A stretch of DNA of 64,000 nucleotides from Yoonia sp. (GTDB lineage Bacteria > Pseudomonadota > Alphaproteobacteria > Rhodobacterales > Rhodobacteraceae): positions 1 to 64,000 of the forward strand of contig NZ_JAGYJK010000002.1 of assembly GCF_018402175.1 (NCBI RefSeq). Direction: 5' to 3'. A program made the position numbers and the translations under genes. Every line of letters starts with the position of its first letter. Within the stretch, counting starts at the first letter, position 1. Shown here piece after piece: positions 19,587-29,601 of the stretch. The notes beneath the pieces were generated by a model. It was not told where the DNA came from. It was given only the letters and a program-made list of their open reading frames with translations, and did not search any database.

Positions 19587-22500
19587 ATGCACCTGCTCGC
19601 CGCCACCCCCGGTGCGATTTCGGACGGGACCGAACCGGTCGATCTGGGCCAGACGCCTGCCGATGTAGTCATCATCTCTGCCGCCGATACCGAACTGGCC
19701 GCCCTGGCCGAAGCACGGGCCGAAATGACCAACCCGCCTACCTTGCGGCTGGCCAATATGCTGCATCTGGCACATCCGATGTCGGTCGATCTGCATCTGG
19801 ACGATTGCGCCACCAAATCGCGTCTGGTGATCGCCCGCGTGCTGGGTGGTGCAGCCTACTGGAAATACGGCCTGACCCAATATGCCGCGCGACTGCATGA
19901 TGCGGGCGTGCCGGTGGCGTTCCTGCCTGGCGACGATAAACCCGACCCCGAATTGCGCGGGTTGTCCACCGTCAGCGGCACGGATTACGACGCGCTCTGG
20001 TCCTATCTAGTCGAAGGCGGGCCGCAGAACAGTATCAATGCGCTGGCTTATGCAAAGGCGATGCTGGACAGCACCGAAAAACCCAGCGCCGCCGCCCCCT
20101 TGCTGCGCGCCGGCGTCTACTGGCCGGGGGCGGGCATCGCCGATCTGACGATTGCACAGGCGGCATGGACCCCTGACGCGCCCGTCGTGCCGATCATCTT
20201 CTACCGCGCCTTGGTGCAGGGCGGTGGGCTGAACCCGATCAACCGCCTGACGCGCAGCCTGTCGCGCGCCGGTCTGAACCCTTTGCCGATCTTCGTGGCC
20301 AGCCTGAAAGACCCTGTCAGCACTGCCACGCTCGACCATCTGTTCACCATTGCCCCGCCCGCTGTGATCCTGAATTGCACCGCCTTCGCCGTGGGCTCGC
20401 CGCATGACGGCGACGACAGCCCGCAAAACCCGCTGTTGGCCAACAATGCGCCGATCTTTCAGGTGATCCTGTCGGGTGCCTCAGAAGCATCCTGGGCCGA
20501 TGGCCTGCACGGCCTGACAGCCCGCGACATCGCCATGAACGTGGCCCTGCCCGAAGTTGACGGGCGCATCCTGTCGCGCGCGATCAGCTTCAAGGGCGAG
20601 GCGTTCTTTGACGACGCCACCGAATGCCCGATCGCCACCTATCAGGCGCGCGGCGACCGCGTCGATTTCGTCACGCAGCTAACCGGCAACTGGGCACGCC
20701 TGCGGCAAACCCCCACCAAGGATAAAAAAGTCGCCCTGATCCTCGCCAATTACCCCAACAAGGACGGACGCCTCGCCAATGGTGTCGGCCTCGACACGCC
20801 CGCCGCCACGATCCACACGCTGCAACTATTGAGAGAAGCTGGCTACCAGACCACCCCACCCGCCGACAGCGCCGCGCTGATGGCGCAGATCATGGCAGGC
20901 CCAACCAACTGGCTGACCGACCGCGCCGACAAAGCGGGCGGCGAATTGCTCCCCCTCGACACATACCGCCAGTATTTCGATGCCCTGCCGTGGGATATCA
21001 AAGAACAGATCACCACCCGCTGGGGCCAACCCGAAGACGACCCATTCTTCCGAGCCGAAATATCCCCGCCGGAGGCCCCAAGCCGCGCCAGCGGCGCAGG
21101 ATTCGCGCTCTCCATCCATCGTTTCGGCAACGTGGTCGTGGGCCTGCAACCCGCACGCGGCTATAACATCGACCCGACAGAGACCTACCATTCCCCCGAT
21201 CTGGTCCCGCCGCATAATTACCTCGCCTTCTATTTCTGGCTGCGCCACCACTGGATGGCCGATGCGATCGTCCACATGGGCAAACACGGCAACCTCGAAT
21301 GGCTGCCCGGAAAATCCGTCGCCCTGTCGGAAACCTGCTGGCCAGAGACGGTTTTTGGCCCGACCCCGCATATCTATCCGTTCATCGTCAATGATCCGGG
21401 CGAAGGCACGCAGGCCAAACGGCGCGCCTCGGCGGTCATCATCGACCACCTGACGCCGCCGCTGACCCGCGCCGAAAGCTATGGGCCGATGCGCGATCTG
21501 GAAGCCTTGGTTGACGAATGTTACGAGGCCGCCGGCGTTGATCCGCGCCGCGTCACCCATCTGCGGCGCGAAATCCTGTCGCTGTCCGACGCAACGGGCC
21601 TGTCACGCGACGTGGGCTTCACCGGCGAGAGCTGACACCGACCTTGGCAAGCTCGACGCTTACCTGTGCGAGTTGAAAGAGGCGCAGATCAGGGACGGTC
21701 TGCATATCTTCGGCCAATCCCCCACAGGCCAACAGGAACTGGACCTTGCCATCGCCCTCGCCCGCGTGCCGCGTGGAAATGGTAAGGGGCACAATGCCTC
21801 GCTGTTGCGGGCCTTGGCCACAGACCTCGATATCAGCATCGACCCGCTGGATTGCGATATGGCTGCACCAGCGCCCGAAAAACCGGACGCACTGGCCGAT
21901 GGCACCATATGGCGGACCAATGGCGACACCGTGGAACGCCTCGAAAACATGTCGCAACGCCTTGTGCGGGACGGCGGGCGGGGCGTCGTGGGGTTTACCC
22001 CACGCGCGTCGCAGGCCGTTGTGCAAACCATCCGCGACGATATCCTGCCTACCATTCGTGCATGCGGTCCCGCCGAAGGATCGGCCCTGCTCACCGCCCT
22101 TGCTGGGCATTTCGTCCCCCCCGGCCCCTCGGGTGCGCCAACACGCGGGCGGCTTGATGTGTTGCCCACGGGGCGCAACTTCTACAGCGTCGACAGCCGG
22201 GCTGTGCCCACACCGACCGCTTGGGCGCTTGGCTGGAAATCCGCCAATCTGCTGATCGAAAAACACCTGCAAGACCACGGCGACTGGCCGCGCGCCATGC
22301 TGGTCACAGCTTGGGGCACCGCCAATATGCGCACCGGCGGCGATGATATCGCGCAAGCCCTCGCACTCATGGGCGTCAAGCCAACATGGGACAGCGCCAA
22401 CCGCCGCGTCACGGGATTCGACGTGCTGCCGCAAACCGTGCTGGGCCGTCCGCGTGTTGATGTGACCCTGCGCATCTCGGGGTTCTTCCGCGACGCCTTT

Positions 22501-23298
22501 CCGCAACTGATCGCACTGGTGGATAGCGCCGCGCGCGCGGTGCAGGACCTCGATGAGCCCGCCGACCTGAACCCTGCCGCTGCGCGGGCCAAAGCAGGCG
22601 AGGATGCTACCCGCGTTTTCGGCTCCAAACCCGGCGCTTATGGCGCGGGGCTGCAGGCCCTGATCGACGAGCGCATCTGGTCCGACAAATCCGATTTCGC
22701 CGCCGCCTATATCGCTTGGGGCAGCTATGCTTACGGCGCCAAGGCCAGCGGCGAGCGTGCGGAAGCGGCCTTCAAGGAACGCCTGTCCCAAGTCGAAGCC
22801 ATCGTGCAGAATCAGGACAACCGCGAACACGACATCCTCGACAGCGACGATTACTACCAGTTCGAAGGCGGGGCCGCCGCCGCCGTCAGCACCTTGCAAG
22901 GGCGCGACCGCCCGATCTATCACAACGACCATTCCCGCCCCGAACGGCCCGTGATCCGCACGCTGGACGATGAAATCGGGCGTGTCGTGCGGTCGCGCGT
23001 GGTCAATCCCAAATGGATCGACGGGGTGAAACGGCACGGCTACAAAGGTGCTTTCGAGATCGCGGCAACGGTCGATTACCTTTTCGCCTTTGCCGCCACG
23101 ACAGGGGCCGTGCGCAACCATCATTTCGATCTGGTGGAAGAGGCGTTCCTGAAAGACGACGACACTCGCAATTTTATCGCCGACACCAATGCCCCCGCGC
23201 TGCGCGAAATCGCCCAGCGCCTGCAAGAGGCGATCGACCGCAACCTGTGGCAGCCCGCCTCGAATTCCGCGCGCGCGCGCATCGCGGGCCTGTTATGA
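19587..23298 (+). CDS. cobN: cobaltochelatase subunit CobN (one frameshift, one repeat-derived insertion)
   Basis: CobN is the large ATP-dependent chelatase subunit that inserts Co(II) into hydrogenobyrinate a,c-diamide with CobS and CobT, which are absent here. The restored length is about 1,236 residues. Family blocks include MHLLAATPGAISDGTE at the start, FGNVVVGLQPARGYN, VHMGKHGNLEWLPGKSVALS, LKEAQIRDGLHIFGQSPTG and HDILDSDDYYQFEGGAAAAV. The frame breaks at about 21,632-21,636: the first part ends FTGES* and the second resumes DTDLGKLDAYLCEL if one base is dropped. Residues encoded at 21,047-21,095 come from a dispersed repeat. The start ATG at 19587 begins the conserved N-terminus. Confidence 0.92.
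21044..21095 (+). repeat. dispersed repeat family A, copy 3, inside the cobN coding region
   Basis: CTTCCGAGCC, GAAATATCCCC and GCCGGAGGC at 21047-21076 match the intergenic copies at all but one base of a 30-base core. A hairpin GCCGC-GCCA-GCGGC at 21082-21095 follows, as in other copies. It is read in frame as FFRAEISPPEAPSRASGAG, between DDP and FALSIHRFG, where CobN proteins as I recall them have only a few residues. Confidence 0.85.
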
Positions 23299-23319
23299 TC
23301 TGCGCAAAGGAGACTGCCA

Positions 23320-23928
23320 ATGACCGATGACCCCGACCGCCATGCGATGAAAATGGCCAAGAAAAAGGCCGCCCGTGACAAGATCATGGCGACCAAGACC
23401 GACCAGAAAGGCCTGATCATCGTCCATACCGGCAAGGGCAAGGGCAAGTCATCCGCCGCCTTTGGCATGATTTTCCGCTGCATCGCGCATGATATGAAAT
23501 GCGCGGTGGTGCAGTTCATCAAGGGGGGCATGTCGACCGGTGAACGCGATCTGATCCTTGCCAAATTCAGTGACACCTGCGCGTTTCACACCATGGGCGA
23601 AGGTTTCACCTGGGAAACGCAGGACAAATCCCGCGATACCGAAATGGCGCAGGCCGCTTGGGCCAAGGCCAAGGAATTGATCCTCGACGCAACCAACACC
23701 ATGGTCCTGCTCGATGAAATCAACATCGCGATCCGCTATGATTATGTCGCCATCGGCGATGTCGTGGCCTTTCTGCGCGATCACAAACCGCCCATGACCC
23801 ATGTCGTGCTGACCGGACGCAATGCGCATGAGGACCTAATCGATCTGGCCGATCTGGTGACCGAAATGGAGCTGGTCAAGCATCCGTTCCGGTCAGGGAT
23901 CAAAGCGCAGATCGGGGTGGAGTTCTGA
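23320..23928 (+). CDS. cobO: corrinoid adenosyltransferase CobO (BtuR/CobA family)
   Basis: This 202-residue cytoplasmic enzyme transfers adenosyl from ATP to Co(I) corrinoids. The variant P-loop HTGKGKGKSSAAFGM at about residues 36-50 is diagnostic, with VVQFIKGG, GEGFTWETQD (corrin-site Phe/Trp) and VLLDEINIAIRYDY also typical. The Lys-rich N-terminal helix (KMAKKKAARDK) is the usual lid. It lies 21 bases after cobN with ribosome site AAGGAG and is surely co-transcribed. It acts after CobNST in the aerobic pathway. Confidence 0.95.
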   Translation: MTDDPDRHAMKMAKKKAARDKIMATKTDQKGLIIVHTGKGKGKSSAAFGMIFRCIAHDMKCAVVQFIKGGMSTGERDLILAKFSDTCAFHTMGEGFTWETQDKSRDTEMAQAAWAKAKELILDATNTMVLLDEINIAIRYDYVAIGDVVAFLRDHKPPMTHVVLTGRNAHEDLIDLADLVTEMELVKHPFRSGIKAQIGVEF

Positions 23929-23998
23929 TCATTATCCAGTTTTCATATTTTCGTTACATTGGTTGCGCCGAGCCCATAGGTTGACCTAATTTCACCCT

Positions 23999-24670
23999 AT
24001 GGGTGCAAGCGTTCTGCAATTATCGGAAATGGTGGCAACGGGCGTCCAGCGCGCGGTCTATCTGCATCCGCTTGACCCGACCAAGCTGATCAAAGTGCTG
24101 CGGCCTGCAGGCTCGATGTCGCATCGGACCAATTTCAACGGAATCATGGACCGGCTGCTACCCGGCACAAGACTGCGCCAGATTCACAAAGAATATACCG
24201 AATACCTGCGCGTCATGCTGAAGCATCCAGAGCCGGACTTTCACACGCCCATCGCGCATATGTTCGGCTTTACCCAAACAAGCGAAGGGCTGGGCTGCAT
24301 CACCGAACGGGTGATGGAGCCGGGCCGCCAAGTCGGCGAGACGCTGGGCGCCAAAGCGGCTGCTGGCACATTGACGCCAGCCCATATTGCGATGCTGAAC
24401 GACACAGTCCACCGCATCTATGCCAATGATATCCGCGCCAGCGACATGAACCCCAACAACTTCGTCTTTGGCCAGCGCGACAATGGCACCGGGCCCGGAC
24501 CAGAGGAATGTGTTCTTGTGGACGGTTTCGGTGATATCCACGCGATCCCCGTGCGGTCCATGGCGCGCTGGTCCAACCGGATGGGGCTGGACGACAGCTG
24601 CAAGCGGCTGGCCCGCAATACCGGGCTGCGCTGGGACCCAAAGGCGCGGCAATTCGCGCTGCCCAGCTAG
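23999..24670 (+). CDS. YrbL-family kinase-fold protein
   Basis: This 223-residue protein resembles YrbL of enteric bacteria (PhoP-network protein). The start region SEMVATGVQRAVYLHPLDPT, then KLIKVL, carries an ATP-site-like lysine. IRASDMNPNNFVFG and CVLVDGFGD look like the catalytic loop and DFG-type metal-binding loop of protein kinase folds. The family is linked to lipopolysaccharide modification signalling in enterics; a role here is unknown. It follows cobO after 70 bases with no clear terminator between. Confidence 0.75.
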   Translation: MGASVLQLSEMVATGVQRAVYLHPLDPTKLIKVLRPAGSMSHRTNFNGIMDRLLPGTRLRQIHKEYTEYLRVMLKHPEPDFHTPIAHMFGFTQTSEGLGCITERVMEPGRQVGETLGAKAAAGTLTPAHIAMLNDTVHRIYANDIRASDMNPNNFVFGQRDNGTGPGPEECVLVDGFGDIHAIPVRSMARWSNRMGLDDSCKRLARNTGLRWDPKARQFALPS

Positions 24671-24735
24671 GTGGCTTGGCTGTTCAGGCGTTACAGCGTA
24701 GAACAGACCATCGCGACAGCCCCGAAAGACATGCC

Positions 24736-25164
24736 ATGACCGATGATACCGAAGACCTGCAAGACATCTATCCCGGCGCAGGCACGTTCCGTTTCGGCGA
24801 TACGCCCGAATTATGCCAATATCTCATCGGCCTTGTCCGGCAACGCAAGAAAACCGCGACCTGCGGGGCGGCGTCGGACTTTGCGGATGACCCAGACTCC
24901 ATGCCCGTCGTCGGCCGCTGCGACATCGCCGCCAATTGGGACGGCACACCCGCACTAGTGATCCGCACGACCAAGGTGCAACATATCCGTTTCTGCGACG
25001 TGACCGAGGAAATGGCGCTGGCCGAGGGTGAAAACGACAGCCTGTTGGGCTGGCGCAAGGATCACAAAGCCTATTTCAAACGCAACGGCGGGTTCGACCC
25101 CGAAATGATGCTGGTTTTCGAGCATTTCGCACTGGTCGAGGATCTGGCCGGGCGCGAGTTGTGA
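24736..25164 (+). CDS. ASCH-domain protein
   Basis: This 142-residue protein carries an ASCH fold (RNA-binding-like beta barrel related to PUA): FRFGDTPELCQYLIGLVRQR, KKTATCGAAS, VGRCDIAANWDGTPALVIRT and FCDVTEEMALAEGENDSLLG, then WRKDHKAYF. Members hydrolyse N4-acetylcytidine or bind RNA; the K-T-ATCG segment and the Glu after EMALAEGE match the proposed active-site region. The start at 24736 (MTDDTEDLQD) follows the ribosome site region better than the upstream open frame. It is one base away from the next gene. Confidence 0.8.
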   Translation: MTDDTEDLQDIYPGAGTFRFGDTPELCQYLIGLVRQRKKTATCGAASDFADDPDSMPVVGRCDIAANWDGTPALVIRTTKVQHIRFCDVTEEMALAEGENDSLLGWRKDHKAYFKRNGGFDPEMMLVFEHFALVEDLAGREL

Positions 25165-25165
25165 C

Positions 25166-25348
25166 ATGCGCCTCTGGATCGCCTGCCTGCTGGTCCTGAT
25201 CACCTTTGCGCATATCGCGATGTGGACATCGGACATGCCGCGCGATCTGGCCTTGCGCCTGACACTGATCAATGCGGCAGGTTGGGCGGTGATCCTGCTG
25301 CCCGCCTGGGCGATCAGCAAATGGGCGGCGGCGCACAAGCACCGGTAA
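25166..25348 (+). CDS. small two-helix membrane protein
   Basis: This 60-residue frame has two transmembrane segments (LWIACLLVLITFAHIAMW at 3-20 and LINAAGWAVILLPAWAIS at 34-51) and a basic C-terminus KWAAAHKHR. It starts one base after the ASCH stop and ends inside a palindromic repeat that supplies its TAA. I recognise no family. The tight spacing supports a real co-translated gene just upstream of pheT. Confidence 0.6.
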   Translation: MRLWIACLLVLITFAHIAMWTSDMPRDLALRLTLINAAGWAVILLPAWAISKWAAAHKHR

Positions 25349-25370
25349 GGTGGGTCATGACCCACCCTAC
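25345..25370. repeat. palindromic repeat family B, copy 1, overlapping a stop codon
   Basis: GTAA, then the perfect 18-base palindrome GGTGGGTCATGACCCACC at 25349-25366, then CTAC. The TAA of the 60-residue membrane protein is the TAA of the repeat. A relative lies at 54637-54662. Confidence 0.8.
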
Positions 25371-25434
25371 GGGCCTTTCGCATTGCGGCGAGATCGGCTA
25401 GATCGCTTGCAAATAGCTTTTCTTGGATGAACAG

Positions 25435-27831
25435 ATGAAATTCACGCTTTCCTGGCTGAAACACCACCTTGAAACCGATGCTTCGGTGGATCTGATCGCC
25501 GAAACCCTGACCGATCTCGGGCTAGAGGTCGAAGGCGTGGAAAACCCCGCCGAACGTCTGGCCGATTTCACCATCGGCTATGTCGAAAGCGCGGAAAAAC
25601 ACCCCGACGCCGACAAGCTGCGCGTCTGTCAGGTCCAGACCAAGGACGGGCTGACCCAGATCATCTGCGGCGCACCCAATGCGCGCGCGGGCATCACCGT
25701 CGTGATTGCCAGCCCCGGCACCTATGTGCCCGGCATCGACACGACCATCGGCGTGGGCAAGATCAGGGGCATCGAAAGCCATGGCATGATGTGTTCCGAA
25801 CGCGAGATGGAACTGTCCGAAGAACATGACGGCATTATCGAACTGCCATCAGGCACGGTCGGTCAGACCTTTACCGACTGGCTGGCGCAAAATCAGCCTG
25901 AGCGCGTCGATCCCGTGATCGAAATCGCGATCACCCCGAACCGCCCCGATGCGCTGGGTGTATACGGCATCGCACGCGATCTGGCCGCGCGCGGGCTTGG
26001 CACGCTGAAACCCCTCACGGTCGATCCGGTGCCTGCCTCTTTCACCGCTGATCTGAGCGTGTCGATTGATGATGATACCCGCGACGGATGCCCCGTGTTC
26101 TGTGGTCGCTTGATCCGTGGCGTCAAGAACGGCCCCAGCCCTGCGTGGCTGCAAACGCAGCTGCGTGCCATAGGCCTGCGTCCGATCAGCTTTCTTGTCG
26201 ATGTGACCAACTGGTTCACCTATGATCTGAACCGGCCTTTGCATGTGTTCGATGCGGACAAGGTGCAGGGCAACCTGCGCGTCCACCGCGCCAAGGGTGG
26301 CGAGACGATTCTGGCGCTCGACGACAAGACCTATACTTTGCAGGCTGGTCAGATCGCCATTTCCGACGATCACGGCGTGGAAAGCATTGCAGGGATCATG
26401 GGCGGCGACGTAACCGGCTGCACCGACGAGACGGTCAATGTCTTTGTCGAAAGCGCCTATTGGGACCCGATCCAGATCGCCTATACCGGCCGTGCGTTGA
26501 AAATCAATTCCGACGCACGTTACCGGTTCGAACGCGGGATTGACCCTGCTTTCACGCCCGAAGGGCTGGAACATGCTGTGCGGATGATCGTCGATCACGC
26601 CGGTGGCGAAACGTCCGAACTGATCATCGCAGGCGCCGTGCCGGACACATCGCGCGCTTACCGTCTGGATGCGCAGCGCCTGATCAGCCTTGTCGGCATG
26701 GATATCCCCGAAAGCACCCAGCGCCAGACGCTGACTGCCCTCGGCTTCCGGCTCGAAGGCGATATGGCGCATGTGCCGTCGTGGCGCCCCGATGTGCAGG
26801 GCGATGCCGATCTGGTCGAAGAGGTCGCGCGCATCGCATCCCTGACCAAATTGCAAGGCAAGCCGATGCCGCGCATGGATGCCGGCGTGCCCAAACCGAT
26901 CCTGACCGCAGGCCAGCAGCGCCAGCAATCTGCGCGCCGGACCATGGCGGCCTTGGGGTACAATGAATGCGTCACCTACAGCTTTGTCGATGCACAGGCA
27001 GCATTGCTGTTTGGCGGCGGCGATGACGCGACCATGCTGGAGAACCCTATTTCCAGCGAATTGTCGCATATGCGCCCCAACCTGTTGCCAGGCCTGCTGC
27101 GGGCCGCGGCCCGCAATCAGGCGCGCGGTTTCATGGATATGGCCCTGTTCGAGGTCGGTGCCGGTTTTCATGGTGGCGAGCCGGGCGAGCAGCACAACCT
27201 GATCACCGGTGTGCTGATCGGCAAGACAGCCAGCAAGGACGTGCATGGCACATCCCGCGCGGTGGATCTGTACGACGCCAAGGCCGATGCGGAATCCGTG
27301 CTGGCCGCCATTGGTGCCCCCGCCAAGGTGCAAATCCTGCGCGGTGCGGCTGATTGGTGGCACCCCGGGCGGCACGGCATGATCTGCCTCGGCCCTAAAA
27401 AGGTGCTGGCCGTCTTTGGCGAATTGCACCCCAAGGTGCTGCGCGAGATGGATATCAAAGGCCCCGCCGTCGGCTTTACGATCTGGCCCGACGAAGTGCC
27501 GGTGCCCAAGTCCAAGACCAACACACGGCCCGCGTTGGTGGCGACCGACCTGCAAGCGGTCGAGCGCGATTTTGCCTTTGTCGTGGGTGCAGATGTCGAG
27601 GCGCTGACGCTGGTCAATGCCGCGTTGGGTGCCGACAAGGCGCTGATCACCGATGTGCGGGTCTTTGACCAGTTCATCGGCGGTAATCTGGGCGAGGGTC
27701 AGAAATCCCTTGCCGTCACCGTGCGCCTGCAACCCACGACCGCAACGCTGAAGGATGCCGATATCGAAGCGGTCAGCGCAAAAATCGTCGATAAGGTGAC
27801 AAAGGCGACGGGCGGCATTCTGCGCGGTTAA
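25435..27831 (+). CDS. pheT: phenylalanyl-tRNA synthetase beta subunit
   Basis: This 798-residue subunit has the usual order: N-terminal domain MKFTLSWLKHHLETDASVDL, the tRNA-binding OB domain (TIGYVESAEKHPDADKLRVC, QIICGAPNARAG), the B3/B4 editing domain (VDVTNWFTYDLNRPLHVFDA), B5, a catalytic-like domain, and FDX-ACB at the end (TRPALVATDLQAVERDFAFV, DQFIGGNLGEGQKSLAVTVR). It pairs with PheS as a2b2 and charges tRNA-Phe. Here pheS lies 21 kb away on the other strand, so the two are not an operon. The start was taken at MKFTLSW, not four codons earlier. Confidence 0.97.
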   Translation: MKFTLSWLKHHLETDASVDLIAETLTDLGLEVEGVENPAERLADFTIGYVESAEKHPDADKLRVCQVQTKDGLTQIICGAPNARAGITVVIASPGTYVPGIDTTIGVGKIRGIESHGMMCSEREMELSEEHDGIIELPSGTVGQTFTDWLAQNQPERVDPVIEIAITPNRPDALGVYGIARDLAARGLGTLKPLTVDPVPASFTADLSVSIDDDTRDGCPVFCGRLIRGVKNGPSPAWLQTQLRAIGLRPISFLVDVTNWFTYDLNRPLHVFDADKVQGNLRVHRAKGGETILALDDKTYTLQAGQIAISDDHGVESIAGIMGGDVTGCTDETVNVFVESAYWDPIQIAYTGRALKINSDARYRFERGIDPAFTPEGLEHAVRMIVDHAGGETSELIIAGAVPDTSRAYRLDAQRLISLVGMDIPESTQRQTLTALGFRLEGDMAHVPSWRPDVQGDADLVEEVARIASLTKLQGKPMPRMDAGVPKPILTAGQQRQQSARRTMAALGYNECVTYSFVDAQAALLFGGGDDATMLENPISSELSHMRPNLLPGLLRAAARNQARGFMDMALFEVGAGFHGGEPGEQHNLITGVLIGKTASKDVHGTSRAVDLYDAKADAESVLAAIGAPAKVQILRGAADWWHPGRHGMICLGPKKVLAVFGELHPKVLREMDIKGPAVGFTIWPDEVPVPKSKTNTRPALVATDLQAVERDFAFVVGADVEALTLVNAALGADKALITDVRVFDQFIGGNLGEGQKSLAVTVRLQPTTATLKDADIEAVSAKIVDKVTKATGGILRG

Positions 27832-27887
27832 ACTTGTCATCTGTCTGACAGGCAATCGGCGTAAAATGCCAATTGAGGGAGAATACG

Positions 27888-28520
27888 ATGATAGACTCAG
27901 CCATTTTCTGGGACCGCGAGGCAGAAAAATACGCCGCTTCCGCCATCGGCAACCCTGCCGCATACCAGTACACACTGGGCCGGACCCGCAGTTATCTGCG
28001 CCCGACCGATCATGTGCTGGAAATCGCCTGTGGGACAGGGTCGACGGCCGTGCTGTTAGCCCCGGATGTCACAAGCTATCTGGCCACGGATGTATCGCCC
28101 GAAATGATCCGCATTGCGCGGGGCAAGTTGCCGGTCAAGGCGGCTGATCTGCGGTTTGATGTGGCGGGGGAATTGCCGGAAACTGGGTCGTTTGACGTGG
28201 TGCTTGCACATTCTTTCTTTCACCTTGTGCCTGATATGGAACGACGTATGGCGCAGGTCTTTGATCTGCTCACGCCGGGCGGATATTTCATATCCAAGAC
28301 CGCAGCGCTGAAAGGCCGTGGCCTGAAATGGAGCCTGATAGGCGCGGTGATCCCGCTTGTGCAGATGCTGGGCAAAGCGCCATTCCTGCGCAAGTTCAGT
28401 GTGCAAGAATTGGAAGATGCAATATGTGCCGCCGGGTTCGAGATTATCGAAAGCGGCGATTTCGCGACCCCTGCACGCTATATCGTGGCGCGCAAACCGG
28501 GGGTGTCCAGCGGGGGTTAA
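27888..28520 (+). CDS. class I SAM-dependent methyltransferase
   Basis: This 210-residue Rossmann methyltransferase has motif I VLEIACGTGSTAVLL, acidic motif II ATDVSPEMIRIARGK, motif IV FDVVLAHSFFHLVPDM and LLTPGGYFISKT. The ATG at 27888 is preceded by GAGGGAG. It resembles small ubiquinone/menaquinone- or phospholipid-type methyltransferases of Rhodobacteraceae, but the substrate cannot be read from sequence. It follows pheT by 56 bases. Confidence 0.85.
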   Translation: MIDSAIFWDREAEKYAASAIGNPAAYQYTLGRTRSYLRPTDHVLEIACGTGSTAVLLAPDVTSYLATDVSPEMIRIARGKLPVKAADLRFDVAGELPETGSFDVVLAHSFFHLVPDMERRMAQVFDLLTPGGYFISKTAALKGRGLKWSLIGAVIPLVQMLGKAPFLRKFSVQELEDAICAAGFEIIESGDFATPARYIVARKPGVSSGG

Positions 28521-28557
28521 GACGTTAGAGTGTCGCCAAACACAGGAGACGCTGCCC

Positions 28558-29016
28558 ATGACCTTGCATATTTACCTTTCCGGCGAAATCCACACCGACT
28601 GGCGTGACCAGATCACCATGGGGGCCGCCGATCTGGATGTCGTGTTTTCCGGGCCGGTCACGGATCATGCGGCATCAGATGATTGCGGCGTGGCGATCAT
28701 GGGCGCAGAGACGCATAAGTTCTGGCACGACCATAAAGGTGCGAAGCTTAACGCGATCCGCACAAGGCACGGGATCGAGACCGCCGATATCGTCGTGGTC
28801 CGCTTTGGTGATCAATACAAACAATGGAACGCCGCCTTTGACGCGGGCTATGCGGCGGCGATGGGCAAATCGCTGATCGTGATGCATGGGCCGGATCATC
28901 AACATGCGCTCAAAGAGGTGGATGCCGCGGCACTGGCCGTGGTGGAAACCCCGCAGCAGGTGGTGGATGTGCTGACCTATGTGCTGCACGGCAGCTTGCC
29001 TGATCGGCGCGGGTAA
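28558..29016 (+). CDS. YtoQ-family protein
   Basis: The 152-residue protein begins MTLHIYLSGEIHTDWRDQI and contains FSGPVTDHAASDDCG, KLNAIRTRHGIETADIVVVR, FGDQYKQWNAAFDAGYAAAM and LIVMHGPDHQHALKEVDAAA. This is the YtoQ family, whose nucleoside-deoxyribosyltransferase-like flavodoxin fold suggests a nucleotide or nucleoside substrate; no activity is established to my knowledge. Ribosome site AGGAG precedes the ATG. Cytoplasmic. Confidence 0.88.
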   Translation: MTLHIYLSGEIHTDWRDQITMGAADLDVVFSGPVTDHAASDDCGVAIMGAETHKFWHDHKGAKLNAIRTRHGIETADIVVVRFGDQYKQWNAAFDAGYAAAMGKSLIVMHGPDHQHALKEVDAAALAVVETPQQVVDVLTYVLHGSLPDRRG

Positions 29017-29020
29017 ATTG

Positions 29021-29093
29021 GGCGCGTGTCGGGGTGAACCCCGACCTACAGTTTCCCACCCCTCGTAGGCCGGGGTTCACCCCGGCTTGCGCC
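29021..29093. repeat. palindromic repeat family C, inverted pair (BIME-like)
   Basis: Two units face each other: TCGGGGTGAACCCCGA plus CCTAC (29029-29049) and GTAGG plus CCGGGGTTCACCCCGG (29065-29085). The complement of the first matches the second at 19 of 21 bases. Outer arms GGCGC and GCGCC close the structure. It fills much of the 162-base gap between ytoQ and mscL. Confidence 0.85.
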
Positions 29094-29178
29094 ACAAGAA
29101 AACCGATGGCTTTATCATGCCGGGTTGCTAAAATCTGACACAGTTATGTGCAGAACGAGTCAACCAAAGGAACACCGC

Positions 29179-29565
29179 ATGTTAAACGAATTCAAGGACT
29201 TCATCGCCAAGGGCAGCGTGATGGATCTGGCCGTCGGTATCATCATCGGCGCAGCGTTTACCGCCATCGTCAGCAGTCTTGTCAATGATCTGATCCAACC
29301 ACTGATCGGGCTGATCATCGGCGGGATCGACTTTAGCGGGCTCAGCTTTGGTCTGGGTGACGCGCAATTCATGTATGGCAATTTCATCACCGCGACGATC
29401 AATTTTCTGATCATCGCATTCGTGGTGTTCATGCTGGTTAAGGCGGTCAACCGCGTCAAATCCATCGCGGACAAACCCGATGACATCGCGCCAGAGGTCA
29501 AGACCGGCCCGTCCGAACTGGATATCCTGATCGAAATCCGTGACGCGCTGGCCAAACGGCCCTAA
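29179..29565 (+). CDS. mscL: large-conductance mechanosensitive channel MscL
   Basis: This 128-residue channel begins with the amphipathic helix [20 protein letters not shown], the pore helix TM1 ([20 protein letters not shown]), a periplasmic loop, TM2 ([20 protein letters not shown]) and the C-terminal helix [16 protein letters not shown]. As a homopentamer in the inner membrane it opens under tension during osmotic down-shock. The ATG at 29179 is preceded by AAAGGA. A terminator follows at once. Confidence 0.96.
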   Translation: MLNEFKDFIAKGSVMDLAVGIIIGAAFTAIVSSLVNDLIQPLIGLIIGGIDFSGLSFGLGDAQFMYGNFITATINFLIIAFVVFMLVKAVNRVKSIADKPDDIAPEVKTGPSELDILIEIRDALAKRP

Positions 29566-29574
29566 GCCACGACA

Positions 29575-29598
29575 GGCCCGCCTCGCAGCGGGCCTTTT
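29575..29598 (+). terminator. intrinsic terminator after mscL
   Basis: GGCCCGC (29575-29581) pairs with GCGGGCC (29588-29594), loop CTCGCA, followed by TTTT. It separates mscL from the convergent ald gene. Confidence 0.85.
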
Positions 29599-29601
29599 CG
29601 G

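Noticed and set aside
21600-21640. Programmed frameshift in cobN
   Set aside because: No slippery heptamer or strong downstream structure is evident at the break, and other genes in the window have similar single-base breaks, so a sequencing error or mutation is simpler.
25849-27975. Very long open frames opposite to real genes (e.g. opposite pheT, smc 15029-16666, cobN 21619-23226, FAD-GcvT 36697-38289)
   Set aside because: They mirror genes with strong family motifs, have no recognisable domains or ribosome sites of their own, and are expected from high-GC codon use in which stop codons are rare on the opposite strand.
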